A stretch of 64,000 bases of DNA from the NCBI RefSeq assembly GCF_900103845.1, contig NZ_FNIJ01000008.1:186001-250000 (forward strand), read 5' to 3'. Made by a program: the position numbers and the translations under genes. The first letter of the stretch is position 1; each line of letters begins with the position of its first letter. Below the pieces are notes generated by a model. That model made no database searches. It worked only from the letters and a program-made list of their open reading frames with translations, and was not told the DNA's origin. Shown piece by piece: positions 37,273 to 47,657 of this stretch. This stretch comes from Pseudomonas jinjuensis (GTDB taxonomy: Bacteria; Pseudomonadota; Gammaproteobacteria; Pseudomonadales; Pseudomonadaceae).

Positions 37273-40200
37273 TCAATCCACCGCGTAGCACGCGTCCAGC
37301 CGGCTGTAGCCCATGCCCACGCCCTTGTGCACCTTGAGCTGCACCGGGATGCGCTCCTTCATCGCCTCGACGTGGCTGATCACGCCGATGGTCTTGCCGC
37401 TGGCGTTCAGGCTGTCGAGGGCGTCCAGCGCCACTTCCAGGGTCTCGCCGTCGAGGGTGCCGAAGCCTTCGTCGAGGAACAGCGAGTCGATGCTGGTCTT
37501 GTGGCTGACCAGGTCGGACAGCGCCAGGGCCAGCGCCAGGCTGACCAGGAAGCTTTCGCCGCCGGACAGCGTGCGGCAGTCGCGGGCGGTGTCGCCCTGC
37601 CAGGTGTCGATCACTTCCAGCTCCAGCTCGCCGTCGCTGCGCCGGCCCAGCTGGTAGCGGCCATGCAGGCGCTGCAGCTGGCGGTTGGCGAGATGGACCA
37701 GATGGTCGAGGGTCAGGCCCTGGGCGAAACGCCGGTAGCGCGCGCCGTCGGCCGAGCCGATCAGGCTGTTCAGGCGCTGCCAGAGGTCGAATTCCTGCTC
37801 CTGCGCCTCGATCTGCGCGAACAGGCTCTGCTGGCTGGCGCGACGGGCATCGTCACCCTGCAGCATCGCGCGGATTTCGCCCTGGCGCTGGCCCAGCTCG
37901 CGGAGTTCGGCGTTCAGCGCCGCCAGTTGCTGGTCGAGTTCCTCCAGATTCAGCGTGCCCTGCGGCTCGGCCTGTAGAAGCTGCAACTGCCGGGTCGCGG
38001 AGCCGTGCAGGGCGATAGCCTGGGTCAGCGCGTGTTCCAGACGGTTCTTCTGCTCGACCAGCGTGCGGCGCTGCGGTTCGTCCAGCAGCGCCGCACGGAA
38101 GGCGGCGATATCGGCGAACGGACTCTGCTGCAGCGCCTGCTCCCAGGCAGCCTGCTGCTCGGCCAGGCGCTTCCGGGCCTGTTGCAGATGCTCGACCAGC
38201 GCACGCTCGCTGCCGGCCAGTTCGGCGGCCTGCTGTCGCGCTGTGGATATCTGCTCCGCGCTTTCCGCCAGCGCGTCCTGCGCTCGGGCATGTTCCGCCA
38301 GGGCGGCAAGCGGCTCGCGGCCGAGCGCCTGCCATTGCGCCTGCCAGTTTTCCGCAAGCGCCCGGGCTTCGCGCAGCGCAGCCTCGGCGTCGCGTTCGGC
38401 GGCCGCCAGTTGCTGGCTGCGCGTCTGCGCCTGCTGCCAGTCGCGCCATTCGGTTTCGCGTTCGGCCAGCCAGACGGCGTCGTCTTCCGGCATCGGGTAA
38501 CCCAGTCCGGCCAGGGCTTCGCCGAGTTCGCCCTGCTGGCGGAGCTGTTCGGCCTGCTTCTGCTCGGCGCGCAGGCGCAGTTCCTGCTGGCGTTGCTGTT
38601 CGTTGTTCAGGTTGAGCTGCTGGAGTTCCAGCGTTTTCGCGGCCTCGTCTCTGGCTTTTTCCTGCTGCTGACGCAGCTCGCGGGCCTGCTGTAGGGCGGC
38701 CTTGCGGGTTTCCAGATCGTCCAGGGTGCGCTGCAGGTCGACGAGGCGCTGTTCGTGCTGCTGGCGCGCGGTGGCCAGGGCAGCGGCATCGGCCAGTTGC
38801 AGGCCCAGTTCGGCGCACTGCTGCTGCCAGAGATCGTCCTGTTTCCGATGCGCCGCCTGGGCGACGTCGAGCAGGTTCCGGTTCTGTTCGATGCGCTCGG
38901 CCAGGGTCGAGACTTCCTCGGACAGCTTCTGCCCGGACTCGGCCAGTTGTTCCAGGGCCTGACGCAACCGGTCCCGGGCCGTGCGCGTTTCCGAGACATC
39001 CAGCGCCTGGTATTCGGCGATCGCCGGGTGTTCGTGGGAACCGCATAGCGGGCAGGCCTCGCCCGGCTGCAGTTGGGCGCGGTACTGCTCCAGGGCCTGG
39101 ATGCGCTGCTCCTGCTCCAGCAGCTTTTCCTTGTCGCGGACCTGCTGCTGCAGCTCCTTGTAGCGGCCGCGCAGGGCGGCCAGCTCGCCTTCCTTCTCTG
39201 CGTGCCGGCGGCGCTGCTCGTCAAGTTCCGGCTGCAGGCGGGCCACTTGGGCCTCGGCCTGGGCGCGGGCGGCGGCGATCTGCTCCAGGCGATCCAGCCC
39301 GCGCATCTGCCGTTGCAACTGCTGCCAGCCTTCGCGCAGGGAGGCTTCCGATTCGCCGGCCAGCAGCCCGTCCAGCTCGGCCTGACGGGCGCTCTCGGTC
39401 CCGCGGGCGGCGGCCAGTCGCTGCTGGGCCGTGGCGGCTGCCGCTTCCTGTGTGGCGCGCTGTTGTTGCAGCCGTTCGATGGCATTGCCCAACTGCGCCA
39501 GCTGTTCCTGCAGGGCACCGAGCTCCCCGGCCAGACTGCGGCGCTGGGCGAACTGCGCCTTCCAGCCGCCCAGATGTTCGCCCAGCCGTGCGCGCTCAGG
39601 GTGGCGGGCCAACTGTTCGTCCAGTTGCTGGCGTTCCGCATGCAGTCGCTCATGGGCAGCCTGCCGCTGCGCCGCCAGCTGCGCGCCGTACCGGCTGGCG
39701 CGCCACAGGCTGGCGGCGATGCTTTCGCCGGCCTGCTTCTGACGGGCGCGGTTGTCTTCCAGGGCGGCGAGGTCCCGCTCTACGCCCTGCCCCGCCGCCT
39801 GCCAGGCGTCGTGCAACGGCTGCAGGCGGGTGGCCGGTTCGCTGTCTGCCAGCCGGTGCAGTTCCGGCGCGGCATCGGCCAGCGCCTGGCGGGCCTGCTG
39901 TTCAGCCGCCTCGGCCTGGCGCTTCTGCTGTTCCGTGCGGGCCAGGTCCTCGCGCCAGCGGCGCTGGGACTGCAGCGCCTGCTGGCGTCCGCCCGCCTCG
40001 GCTTCACGCTGCGCCAGGTGCCCGGCTTCCGCTTCCAGCGCGGCACGCTGCTCGGCGCCAAGCAGTTCGACGCCCTCGGCGCGGGCGCGCAGCTGGTCCA
40101 GCGTCGCCCTCACCTCGCGGGTGCGTTCGAACACGCGCTGGGAGATCAGCCCGTAGATTTCCGTGCCGGTCAGCTCTTCCAGCAGCTCGGCGCGCTGATT

Positions 40201-40710
40201 GGCGCTGGCTTCGAGGAAGGCGGCGAACCCGCCCTGGGCCAGCAGCATGGATTTGGTGAAGCGCTCGAAGTCGAGGCCAGTGAGGCTTTCGGTCTGGCGC
40301 AGCTTGTCGCTGATCTTGTCGGTGAGGATGCGCCCGCTGCCGTCCTCACCCTCGATCTCGCACAGCTCGACCTTCGGCGCCTGCAGCGCGCCCTCGGCCT
40401 TGTCGCGGGCGCGGCGCTGGCTCCAGAAGGCGCGGTAGCGCCTGCCCTTCACTTCGAACTCAACTTCGGCGAGGCAGTCGGCGGTGTGCCGGGTCATCAG
40501 CTCGTTGCTGCTCTGCGACAGGCTGTTCATGCGCGGCGTGCGGTGGTACAGGGCCAGGCAGATGGCATCCAGCAGCGTGGTCTTGCCCGCCCCGGTGGGA
40601 CCGGTGATGGCGAACAGGCCGTTGTCCTTGAACGGCTCGGCGTCGAAGTCGATCTTCCATTCGCCCTTCAGCGAGTTGAGGTTCTTCAGGCGCAGGCTGA
40701 GGATTCTCAC
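37273..40710 (-). CDS. sbcC: Exonuclease SbcC (Rad50-like ATPase)
   Basis: A 1145-residue SMC-type ATPase that works with SbcD to open hairpins and process DNA ends. Walker A is GPTGAGKTT near residue 35. Two long coiled coils flank a zinc hook with CPLCG, and the C-terminal part has the signature LSGGESFLVSLALALALSDL and Walker B LFLDEGFGTLDG. The start is GTG 40710, overlapping the sbcD stop by 4 bp (GTGA); the longer frame upstream is sbcD in another phase. Confidence 0.93.
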   Translation of the reverse strand: MRILSLRLKNLNSLKGEWKIDFDAEPFKDNGLFAITGPTGAGKTTLLDAICLALYHRTPRMNSLSQSSNELMTRHTADCLAEVEFEVKGRRYRAFWSQRRARDKAEGALQAPKVELCEIEGEDGSGRILTDKISDKLRQTESLTGLDFERFTKSMLLAQGGFAAFLEASANQRAELLEELTGTEIYGLISQRVFERTREVRATLDQLRARAEGVELLGAEQRAALEAEAGHLAQREAEAGGRQQALQSQRRWREDLARTEQQKRQAEAAEQQARQALADAAPELHRLADSEPATRLQPLHDAWQAAGQGVERDLAALEDNRARQKQAGESIAASLWRASRYGAQLAAQRQAAHERLHAERQQLDEQLARHPERARLGEHLGGWKAQFAQRRSLAGELGALQEQLAQLGNAIERLQQQRATQEAAAATAQQRLAAARGTESARQAELDGLLAGESEASLREGWQQLQRQMRGLDRLEQIAAARAQAEAQVARLQPELDEQRRRHAEKEGELAALRGRYKELQQQVRDKEKLLEQEQRIQALEQYRAQLQPGEACPLCGSHEHPAIAEYQALDVSETRTARDRLRQALEQLAESGQKLSEEVSTLAERIEQNRNLLDVAQAAHRKQDDLWQQQCAELGLQLADAAALATARQQHEQRLVDLQRTLDDLETRKAALQQARELRQQQEKARDEAAKTLELQQLNLNNEQQRQQELRLRAEQKQAEQLRQQGELGEALAGLGYPMPEDDAVWLAERETEWRDWQQAQTRSQQLAAAERDAEAALREARALAENWQAQWQALGREPLAALAEHARAQDALAESAEQISTARQQAAELAGSERALVEHLQQARKRLAEQQAAWEQALQQSPFADIAAFRAALLDEPQRRTLVEQKNRLEHALTQAIALHGSATRQLQLLQAEPQGTLNLEELDQQLAALNAELRELGQRQGEIRAMLQGDDARRASQQSLFAQIEAQEQEFDLWQRLNSLIGSADGARYRRFAQGLTLDHLVHLANRQLQRLHGRYQLGRRSDGELELEVIDTWQGDTARDCRTLSGGESFLVSLALALALSDLVSHKTSIDSLFLDEGFGTLDGETLEVALDALDSLNASGKTIGVISHVEAMKERIPVQLKVHKGVGMGYSRLDACYAVD

Positions 40711-41927
40711 GGGCGTTCCTCCTGCAGATCGGCGACGACCTGCCGGTAGAGCCCGGTCAGTTGCTCGCGCAGCGGCTCGTCGAGGGTTTCGCCGGCCAGG
40801 CGCTGCTCGAACACCTCCTCGGCGCTCAGCTCGTCGAGGGTTTCCCGGGTCTCGCTGGTCAGCCCGGCGCGGGCTTCGCCACGCTTGCGGCGGATGCGCA
40901 GCACTTCCAGCGGCAGGCCTTCGCACAGTTTGGCGACGCGCACGTTCAGGTCGCTCAGGTAATCGTCGCTGCCGACCTCCACTTCCAGCCAGACCGGCGA
41001 CTCGTCGCTACCCTGCTGCGCCACCTCGGCCAGCACGGCGGGCAACTCGGCGAGGGAGCCGGATACCGACTGCAGCACCTGGAAACGCGGCACTGGCAGC
41101 GCGGTCACGCCACGCAGGCCGGACTCGTCGAGATCGACCAGCAGCACTTCCTTGCCCTGCCGCGCCTCGTCGAAGGCCAGCGGAATCGGCGAACCGCAGT
41201 AACGGATGTGCTCCAGGCCGCCGACCTTCTGCGGCCTGTGGATATGTCCCAGGGCGATGTAGTCCGCCGCCGGGAAGACGTTGGTGGGGAAGGCTTCCAG
41301 CGCGCCGACGTAGATTTCCCGCACCGACTCGCTGGCGCTGGCGCCGACGGTGGTCAGGTGGCCGGTGGCGACGATGGGCAGATGCACGCCCAGCTCGGCG
41401 CGCTTCGTCTCGGCCTGTTCGAACAGCTGCCGGTAGTGCGCCTGGATCGCCTGCTGCAGCGCCATCTGCTTGTCCTGCGCGCTCTGCCCGGCCTGGCTGC
41501 CGAGCACGTCGCGCGGGCGGATGAAGGGAATGGCGCAGAGCAGCGCGCCGGGGCTGCCGTCTCTCTGCGGAAGAACCAGCAACTGCTCGGCCGGGTCCTC
41601 GGCGACCGCGGCGATCACCCGCGTATCCAGGCAGGCCAGCAGCGCCTTGGATTCCTCCAGCATGGCCACCGAATCATGGTTGCCGCCGAGCACCACCAGC
41701 GCCGCGCCGGTGCCGCGCAGGTCGACGATGAAGCGGTTGTACAGCTCGCGGGCGTAGCTCGGCGGCGCGCCGGTATCGAACACGTCGCCGGCGATGATCA
41801 CGGCATCCACCGCCTGCTCGCGCACCTGCGCCACCAGCCAGGCGCAGAAGGCCTGGTGCTCGGTCTCGCGGGTCTTGCCCATGAAGTGCTGGCCGAGGTG
41901 CCAGTCGGAGGTGTGGAGGATGCGCAT
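40707..41927 (-). CDS. sbcD: Exonuclease SbcD (Mre11-like nuclease)
   Basis: A 406-residue metallophosphoesterase nuclease. Metal motifs are in order: TSDWHLG (6-12), GDVFD, GGNHDS, then ATGHL and GHIHRPQ. ATG 41927 is the standard MRILHTSDWHLG start. First gene of the sbcDC operon, translationally coupled to sbcC. Confidence 0.93.
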   Translation of the reverse strand: MRILHTSDWHLGQHFMGKTRETEHQAFCAWLVAQVREQAVDAVIIAGDVFDTGAPPSYARELYNRFIVDLRGTGAALVVLGGNHDSVAMLEESKALLACLDTRVIAAVAEDPAEQLLVLPQRDGSPGALLCAIPFIRPRDVLGSQAGQSAQDKQMALQQAIQAHYRQLFEQAETKRAELGVHLPIVATGHLTTVGASASESVREIYVGALEAFPTNVFPAADYIALGHIHRPQKVGGLEHIRYCGSPIPLAFDEARQGKEVLLVDLDESGLRGVTALPVPRFQVLQSVSGSLAELPAVLAEVAQQGSDESPVWLEVEVGSDDYLSDLNVRVAKLCEGLPLEVLRIRRKRGEARAGLTSETRETLDELSAEEVFEQRLAGETLDEPLREQLTGLYRQVVADLQEERP

Positions 41928-41977
41928 GCGGGGGAAGTCCGTGTTTCGGGGTGTCGATGATAACGGCTTTCCGATGG

Positions 41978-42004
41978 TTCCCACGCAGGAGCGTGGAAAC
42001 GATC
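41978..42004. repeat. GTTCCCACG repeat unit
   Basis: GGTTCCCACGCAGGAGCGTG followed by GAAACGATC; a short stem-forming unit upstream of sbcD, same family as 33624 and 59028. Confidence 0.65.
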
Positions 42005-42105
42005 GGAACGCTGAAGCCCTCGCTCCTACAAAGTGGCGCCGAACCTCCGGCACGCCCCCCAATGTCGTGCAAGACTTGTACTGAACCCCTCATGGCCCGA
42101 GCCCC

Positions 42106-43452
42106 ATGCAACGCCTCGTCAACATGCTCAGGGACCTCGCCATCCTCGTCCGCGCCAATCTGTGGGTGGTGCCGGTATTGGTCGCGCTGGTGGTGGCGCT
42201 GTTCTATTTCGCTTCGCCGCCGCCGCCGATGAGCGCCAGCATGGCCACCGGCGTGCAGGGCGGTGGCTATGTGGCCTTCGCCACGAAACTGAAGGCGGAA
42301 CTGGAGAAGCAGGGCTTCGAGCTGAAGCTGGTGCCCAGCGCCGGTTCGGCGGAAAACCTGGCGATGCTGCTCGACCCGGCCAGCGAAGTGGCGATCGGCC
42401 TGGTGCAGAGCGGCCAGGAGCGCCAGCTCGATGCCGCGCAGCGCGAGCGCCTGCATTCGCTCGGCGCGATGTATCACGAGCCGCTCTGGCTGTTCCAGCG
42501 CCGGCTGGTGCACATCGACCGCCTCGCCGACCTGCTGCACCTGCGCCTCGCCCTGGGCAGCCCCGGCAGCGGCACCGAGGCGGCCACCGCGGCGATGCTG
42601 GAAACCAACAACATCCTGCCCGCGCAGTACCCGCCGATCTGGCAGCGGATCGGCGCCAATCCGGCGGCGGATGCGCTGCTTGAGGGCGAACTGGATGCCG
42701 GCTTCTTCATCGGTCCGGCGGAGAACCCGCTGATCCAGCGCCTGGCCGCCAGCCCGGACCTGGTGCTCGCCGGCTTCCGCCGCGCCCGCGCCTACGAGGC
42801 ACGGCTGCCGTTCCTCAGGCGCATCGAGGTCGGCGAGGGGCTGCTCAGCCTGGAGCAGAACGTGCCGTACCGGAACATCGAGACCCTCTCGCCGGTGGCG
42901 ACCCTGGTGGTCAACGAGAAATTCCACCCGGCGTTGACGCCACTGCTGCTGCAGGCCGCGCGCGAGGTGATGAAGGACGGCAGCCTGCTCGATCCGCCCG
43001 CCGCCTTCCCCAGCGCCGAGCCGCGCACGCTGCGGCTCAACGACGACGCCGAGCACTACTACCGGAGCGGCCTGCCGCTGCTGCAGCGCTTCCTGCCATT
43101 CCGCATCGCCTCGCTGGCGGACCGCTACATCATCCTGCTGATTCCCTTCATCGCCATCCTCATCCCGCTGCTCAAGTCCATCGGCCCGCTGTACCGCTGG
43201 CGCATCCGCGCGCGCATCTATCGCTGGTACCGCTATCTGCGGGAGATCGACCGCGGGCTGGACGACAGCACCGGCGAGATGGAACTGAACGGGCAGATCA
43301 GGCGGCTGCAGAACCTGGAGAACGAGCTATCCAGGGTCGAGGTGCCGCTGTCGTACTACCACGAGCTGTACGAGCTGCATCTGCACCTGAGCTACGTGAT
43401 CCAGCGGCTGGAGATGTTGCGGGACAGGGCGCGGCGGCCGGATGGGGAATGA
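42106..43452 (+). CDS. TAXI-family TRAP solute-binding protein, membrane-anchored
   Basis: A 448-residue protein. An N-terminal membrane segment (about 17-37) precedes a TAXI-type binding domain (MATGVQGGGYVAFATKLKAE..., GSPGSGTEAATAAMLETNN). A second hydrophobic segment (about 338-360) is followed by a basic and coiled-coil C-terminal region. No TRAP permease gene lies nearby, so it may partner with one elsewhere or act as a sensor. Convergent with tauE-like gene, 18 bp apart. Confidence 0.75.
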   Translation: MQRLVNMLRDLAILVRANLWVVPVLVALVVALFYFASPPPPMSASMATGVQGGGYVAFATKLKAELEKQGFELKLVPSAGSAENLAMLLDPASEVAIGLVQSGQERQLDAAQRERLHSLGAMYHEPLWLFQRRLVHIDRLADLLHLRLALGSPGSGTEAATAAMLETNNILPAQYPPIWQRIGANPAADALLEGELDAGFFIGPAENPLIQRLAASPDLVLAGFRRARAYEARLPFLRRIEVGEGLLSLEQNVPYRNIETLSPVATLVVNEKFHPALTPLLLQAAREVMKDGSLLDPPAAFPSAEPRTLRLNDDAEHYYRSGLPLLQRFLPFRIASLADRYIILLIPFIAILIPLLKSIGPLYRWRIRARIYRWYRYLREIDRGLDDSTGEMELNGQIRRLQNLENELSRVEVPLSYYHELYELHLHLSYVIQRLEMLRDRARRPDGE

Positions 43453-43470
43453 GGGCCGCCGCGGAGGGAT

Positions 43471-44256
43471 TCAGAAGACCAGCTTGTAGCCGATGCTGAA
43501 CAGCATCAGGCTCAGGCACGGGCGCAGGACTTCGTCGGCGACGCGGCCGGACAGGTGGCTGCCCAGGTAGATGCCCGGCAGCGAGCCCATCAGCAGGTAG
43601 CCGAGCAGTTGCCAGTCCATGTTGCCCATGCTGGCGTGGCCGAGGCCGGCGACCAGGGTCAGCGGCACGGCGTGGGCGATTTCCGTGCCGACCAGGCGCC
43701 TGGTGGAGAGGAACGGGTAGAGCACGAACAGCGCCACGGTGCCGAGGGCGCCGGCGCCGATGGAGGTCAGGGTGACCATGACGCCGAGCACGGCGCCGGT
43801 CACCAGGGTCAGCAGATGCAGGCTCCTGCCGTTGAGGTGGTAGCGGTCGCCGGCATGGCGCTGGGCGAAGGCCAGCAGTTGCTTCTTGAACAGGATGGCC
43901 AGGGCGGTCAGCAGCAGGACGAAGCCCAGCGCGTGCTTGATGACCGCGTTCACCGCGTGGGGATCGGAGTCCAGGCCTTTCAGCAGCAGCAGGGTCAGGG
44001 CCGCCGCCGGCACGCTGCCGAGGGTCAGCCAGCCGGTGATCGACCAGTCGATGTTGTCGTTGCGCTTGTGCACCCAGACGCCGCCGGCCTTGGTGATCGC
44101 GGCGTAGAGCAGGTCGGTTCCCACCGCGGCGGCCGGATTGATGCCGAACCACAGCAGGATCGGAGTCATCAGCGAGCCGCCGCCGACACCGGTCATGCCG
44201 ACGATGAATCCGACGATCAAGCCTGCCGCTACGAAACCGAGAGCCCCAATTTCCAT
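43471..44256 (-). CDS. TauE/SafE-family sulfite/organosulfur anion exporter
   Basis: A 261-residue inner-membrane protein with about eight hydrophobic segments and the TauE/SafE start [20 protein letters not shown]. Family members export sulfite, sulfoacetate or related anions. ATG 44256 with AGGAAG upstream is preferred to the TTG one codon earlier. It is divergent from ndpA across a region with phased CTTATA repeats (44320-44363). Confidence 0.8.
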   Translation of the reverse strand: MEIGALGFVAAGLIVGFIVGMTGVGGGSLMTPILLWFGINPAAAVGTDLLYAAITKAGGVWVHKRNDNIDWSITGWLTLGSVPAAALTLLLLKGLDSDPHAVNAVIKHALGFVLLLTALAILFKKQLLAFAQRHAGDRYHLNGRSLHLLTLVTGAVLGVMVTLTSIGAGALGTVALFVLYPFLSTRRLVGTEIAHAVPLTLVAGLGHASMGNMDWQLLGYLLMGSLPGIYLGSHLSGRVADEVLRPCLSLMLFSIGYKLVF

Positions 44257-44319
44257 CAATCACTTCCTGAACAGACCGAACCCGGTCGCGTTGGTTTGCG
44301 CGGCAGAATAACGGGATTC

Positions 44320-44363
44320 CTTATAAAACCTTATACCGATGTGGACTTTTCTTATAACTTATC
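44320..44363. promoter_or_regulatory. Phased CTTATA repeats in the tauE/ndpA divergent region
   Basis: CTTATAA at 44320 and 44351, CTTATAC at 44330 and CTTATC at 44358 lie in one AT-rich patch of an otherwise GC-rich region. The first three are 10 and 21 bp apart, i.e. on one face of the helix. This looks like a multimeric regulator site, perhaps CysB-like given the sulfur-anion exporter; identity not proven. It may also hold the -10 elements of both genes. Confidence 0.5.
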
Positions 44364-44499
44364 GTCGGAAATTGCCGTAGGAAAGCGCGCAGGATCGCCG
44401 CTGCGGCAGGCGGCCGGCGGCTCGGTTAAACTCCTCCCCTTTCCGGCCCCGCCAACAGCGCGGGCCTCACCATTCCGACTTGCAGAAAGGCCGCGTCCG

Positions 44500-45507
44500 A
44501 TGCCGATTCGTCACGCCATCGTCCATTTCATCGACAAGAAGCCCGACGGCAACCCCGCGACGCTGCATGCGCGCGCTGCCGAACTGGGCGATTCCCAGGC
44601 CATCGAGAACCTGATGGCCGACCTCAACGAAAGCTACAACGCCAAGCCGAACAAGGCCTGGGGCCTGTTCCAGGAGGAGTCCGGCGCCTATCCGTTCAGC
44701 GGCTGGCTGGCCGAGTACCTGGACGGCGGCAGGGATTTCGTCGCCTTCAGCCAGCAGGCGGTGGAGCACCTGAAGAGCCTGATGGAAGAGTCCAACCTCT
44801 CCACCGGCGGCCACGTGCTGTTCGCCCACTACCAGCAGGGCATGACCGACTACCTGAGCATCGCCCTGCTGCACCACAGCGAGGGCGTGGCGGTGACCGA
44901 GGCGCTGGAAGTCGCGCCGTCGCGCCACCTCGACCTAGGCCAGCTGCACATGGCGGCGCGCATCAACATCTCCGAGTGGCGCAACAACAAGGCGTCCCGG
45001 CAGTACATCTCGTTCATCAAGGGCCGCGGCGGCAAGAAGGTCTCCGACTACTTCCGCGACTTCATCGGCTGCCACGAGGGCGTCGATGCGCCGAGCGAGA
45101 CGCGCACCCTGCTCAAGGCCTTCAGCGACTACGTGGAAAGCGAGGACCTGGCCGAGGAGCAGGCGCGCGAGAAGACCGAGGTGCTGGTCGACTACGCCAC
45201 CAGCCAGGCGCGCATCGGCGAGCCGATGACCCTCGACGCGCTCTCCGAGCTGATCGACGAGGACGCGCCGCGCGCCTTCTACGACTACATCCGCAACAAG
45301 GACTACGGCCTGTCGCCGGAGATCCCGGCGGACAAGCGCACCCTCAACCAGTTCCGCCGCTTCACCGGCCGCGCCGAGGGGCTGTCGATCAGCTTCGAGG
45401 CGCACCTGCTGGGCAGCAAGGTGGAGTACGACGAGGAACGCGACATGCTGATCATCCGCGGCCTGCCGACCCAACTGCACGACCAGCTCAAGCGCCGGCA
45501 GAAATGA
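44500..45507 (+). CDS. ndpA: Nucleoid-associated protein NdpA/YejK
   Basis: A 335-residue nucleoid protein of the YejK family. It begins [20 protein letters not shown] and has the conserved blocks [14 protein letters not shown], then [16 protein letters not shown] near the middle. Full length. AAAGG lies 10 bp before the ATG. Divergent from the TauE/SafE gene. Confidence 0.88.
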   Translation: MPIRHAIVHFIDKKPDGNPATLHARAAELGDSQAIENLMADLNESYNAKPNKAWGLFQEESGAYPFSGWLAEYLDGGRDFVAFSQQAVEHLKSLMEESNLSTGGHVLFAHYQQGMTDYLSIALLHHSEGVAVTEALEVAPSRHLDLGQLHMAARINISEWRNNKASRQYISFIKGRGGKKVSDYFRDFIGCHEGVDAPSETRTLLKAFSDYVESEDLAEEQAREKTEVLVDYATSQARIGEPMTLDALSELIDEDAPRAFYDYIRNKDYGLSPEIPADKRTLNQFRRFTGRAEGLSISFEAHLLGSKVEYDEERDMLIIRGLPTQLHDQLKRRQK

Positions 45508-45611
45508 CGGCACCAATGGCCTGATCGGCAGGAACATTCCGACAGGGGCCCCGGTCCGGCCGGGGCGCGGCTGCTAGAGTCAGGACAGTACGCCTGTCCG
45601 GACTCCGCGCA

Positions 45612-46535
45612 ATGTCCCGATCAGCCGGTTCGGTGGTAGCCATCCTTCTCGCTACCGGAATTTTCCGGACGGTGGCCGTCTACCTGTCGGCGCTGCTGCT
45701 GGCCCTGCTCGCCGGCAGGCTGGCCGCGGAACCGGTGGATTCCCTCTCCCCGGACGTGATCCGCTTCATCGTCGCCAACACCGAATTCAGCGTGATGCAC
45801 GAAATGGGGCACATGCTGATCGCCGAATACGACCTGCCGGTGCTCGGGCGCGAGGAGGATGCCGCCGACCAGCTCGGTTTCATCGCCCTGTTCCAGCTGT
45901 ATTCCCGACTGTCGACCGCCGAGGTCGACGCGCGCCTGCTGGACATCGCCGACTACTGGCGCCTGGAATGGCAGCGGCCGAAGTCGATCCGCGAGCAGGT
46001 CCAGGCCTGGGACACCCACCCGCTGGACGAGCAGCGCTACTACAACATCGTCTGCCTGCTGTACGGCAGCGACATGCGGCGCCTGGACTGGGTGCCCGAG
46101 CTCACCCACCTGCCCTACGAACGGGCGTTGTACTGCGACGACGAGTTCCGCCAGGCGCGCAGGGCCCTGCACTGGGTGGGCAGCTTCCAGCACAAGGCGA
46201 TCCAGCGGCGCGCCGGCATCCGCGTGGTGTTCGAGGCCCCCACCGGCGCGATCCCCGACATCGACCAGTTGATCACGCCCCTGCACGACGACGACACCTT
46301 CCAGCGTCTCGCCGACGACATCACCCAGCTGCTCCAGCCGCCGCGCGCGCTGACCCTGCGCCTGATGTCCTGCGGCGCGCCGGATGCCTCGTACAACCGG
46401 CGCAGCGGCGAACTGACGCTGTGCTATGAGCGCCTGGATCATTTCCGTCACCTGGCCGAGACCCTGAAGCGCCTGAAGAAGCCCAGCGACTGGCACTGCC
46501 CGCGGCCCGAGCTGGTCAAGGTGCAGGCGTGCTGA
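45612..46535 (+). CDS. DUF4344 zincin-like metallopeptidase, exported
   Basis: A 307-residue protein. An N-terminal hydrophobic stretch (about 8-40) may be a signal or anchor. Directly after it is HEMGH (63-67), the HExxH zinc motif, followed by the acidic REEDAADQ that fits the third ligand region of DUF4344. Probably a periplasmic metallopeptidase; substrate unknown. The start is uncertain because no strong Shine-Dalgarno precedes 45612. It ends 2 bp from the convergent GIY-YIG gene. Confidence 0.75.
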   Translation: MSRSAGSVVAILLATGIFRTVAVYLSALLLALLAGRLAAEPVDSLSPDVIRFIVANTEFSVMHEMGHMLIAEYDLPVLGREEDAADQLGFIALFQLYSRLSTAEVDARLLDIADYWRLEWQRPKSIREQVQAWDTHPLDEQRYYNIVCLLYGSDMRRLDWVPELTHLPYERALYCDDEFRQARRALHWVGSFQHKAIQRRAGIRVVFEAPTGAIPDIDQLITPLHDDDTFQRLADDITQLLQPPRALTLRLMSCGAPDASYNRRSGELTLCYERLDHFRHLAETLKRLKKPSDWHCPRPELVKVQAC

Positions 46536-46537
46536 GA

Positions 46538-46831
46538 TCAGGGGAAGCGCGGAAGCAGCGACAGGCTCGGCGCGGATGCCGCCAGGCGTTCCTTGGCCGG
46601 CTTGCGCAGGGCCTTGATCGCCCGTTCGCGGCTCAGGGCCTCGCCCTTGCCGGCGCAGGCCTCGACGTAGACCAGCGCCTGCGCCGGGCTGGAGTGGAAG
46701 AAACGCGCGCCGCGACCGCTGCGGTGGGCCTCGAAGCGCCGCTGCGGATCGTCGCTGATGCCGCAGTACAGCGCGCCGTTGGCCGCGCGCACCAGGTAGA
46801 CGAACCAGGGCCGGGGTGGCGCTGCGCTCAT
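46538..46831 (-). CDS. GIY-YIG domain protein (YhbQ/UPF0213-like)
   Basis: A 97-residue single-domain GIY-YIG protein: [20 protein letters not shown], then [14 protein letters not shown] and the basic [12 protein letters not shown]. Members of this stand-alone group have nuclease-like folds with poorly known roles. The start ATG overlaps the GST stop by 4 bp (ATGA), so translation is coupled. Confidence 0.85.
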   Translation of the reverse strand: MSAAPPRPWFVYLVRAANGALYCGISDDPQRRFEAHRSGRGARFFHSSPAQALVYVEACAGKGEALSRERAIKALRKPAKERLAASAPSLSLLPRFP

Positions 46832-47526
46832 GCCCAGACCCGCTGGTACATGCGCTCGCAGTAGTCCACCAGCCGCTCGTATTCCCGCGCCATGCGCGAC
46901 AGCGGCGTTTCCAGGGTGCACAGGATCAGGTTGGCGAGCACGCCATAGGCCGCCGCATCGGCGCTGCACGGCTGGGCGCCGCCGAAATAGGGCACGTCGC
47001 CGAGCAGGCCGTCGAGAGCCTCGAGATCGGCCCGGGCGAAGGCCAGCAGCTCGTCCCGGCTGTGCGCGCCCAGGCCGCGGCCATTCATGTTGCCGCGTAT
47101 CCGGCGCCGCACCAGGGGCCCCGCCAGCGGACGCAGCGGGGCGGGAATCGAGGCGAAGAACACCGGCGCCACCTGCTTCCAGCCTTCGTCGTCGAGCCAG
47201 CGGAAATACACCATCAGCGGCGCCAGGTGCTCGTCGCACAGGCGGGTGATCGCCACCGCCCAGCCGCGGCCGCGGGCGTCCAGGCCGGCGTCGAGGTCGA
47301 AGGCAAAGCGCTGCTGCAGGTCGCGGATGATGATCTCGCTGTCGGCGATGGTCTGGCCTTCGACCTTGATGAACGGCAGCTTGCCCTTGGGGCCCTGGCG
47401 CGGGTCGCCCAGATGCTTGACCTGATACTCCAGCCCGGCCAGGCGCAGGAAGGTTTCCAGCTTCAGGCAGTAGGGGCTGGCGTTGGGTACGTTGAACGCG
47501 GGAGGGAACTGGAAAAGAGTGATCAT
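46828..47526 (-). CDS. Glutathione S-transferase-like protein (FAX/metaxin type)
   Basis: A 232-residue protein with a thioredoxin-like N-terminal domain ([20 protein letters not shown], then [20 protein letters not shown]) and an all-helical C-terminal domain. The N-terminal GST_N_4-like sequence is typical of FAX/metaxin-related bacterial GSTs. Probably a cytoplasmic glutathione-dependent detoxification enzyme. First gene of a pair with the GIY-YIG gene. Confidence 0.8.
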   Translation of the reverse strand: MITLFQFPPAFNVPNASPYCLKLETFLRLAGLEYQVKHLGDPRQGPKGKLPFIKVEGQTIADSEIIIRDLQQRFAFDLDAGLDARGRGWAVAITRLCDEHLAPLMVYFRWLDDEGWKQVAPVFFASIPAPLRPLAGPLVRRRIRGNMNGRGLGAHSRDELLAFARADLEALDGLLGDVPYFGGAQPCSADAAAYGVLANLILCTLETPLSRMAREYERLVDYCERMYQRVWA

Positions 47527-47657
47527 GGGCAGGGCCTGATGTCCTGTGCGGAATCGCTGTCATTTAAGCCTATCGCGGCGGCAACGGCGAGCATGGCAAT
47601 GGCTGGCGCCGCCCCCGGCAGCCATAATCGCCAGGGACGCACTCACCGGAGAACCTC

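Noticed and set aside
43555..45507. 650-codon frame ending in ndpA
   Set aside because: The part before 44500 is antisense to the TauE/SafE gene and low complexity; the NdpA family start [10 protein letters not shown] is at 44500.
46538..47563. Single long minus-strand frame joining the GST and GIY-YIG genes as a fusion
   Set aside because: In the GIY-YIG frame the upstream part is the GST gene read in the wrong phase; both have their own starts with a 4-bp ATGA overlap.
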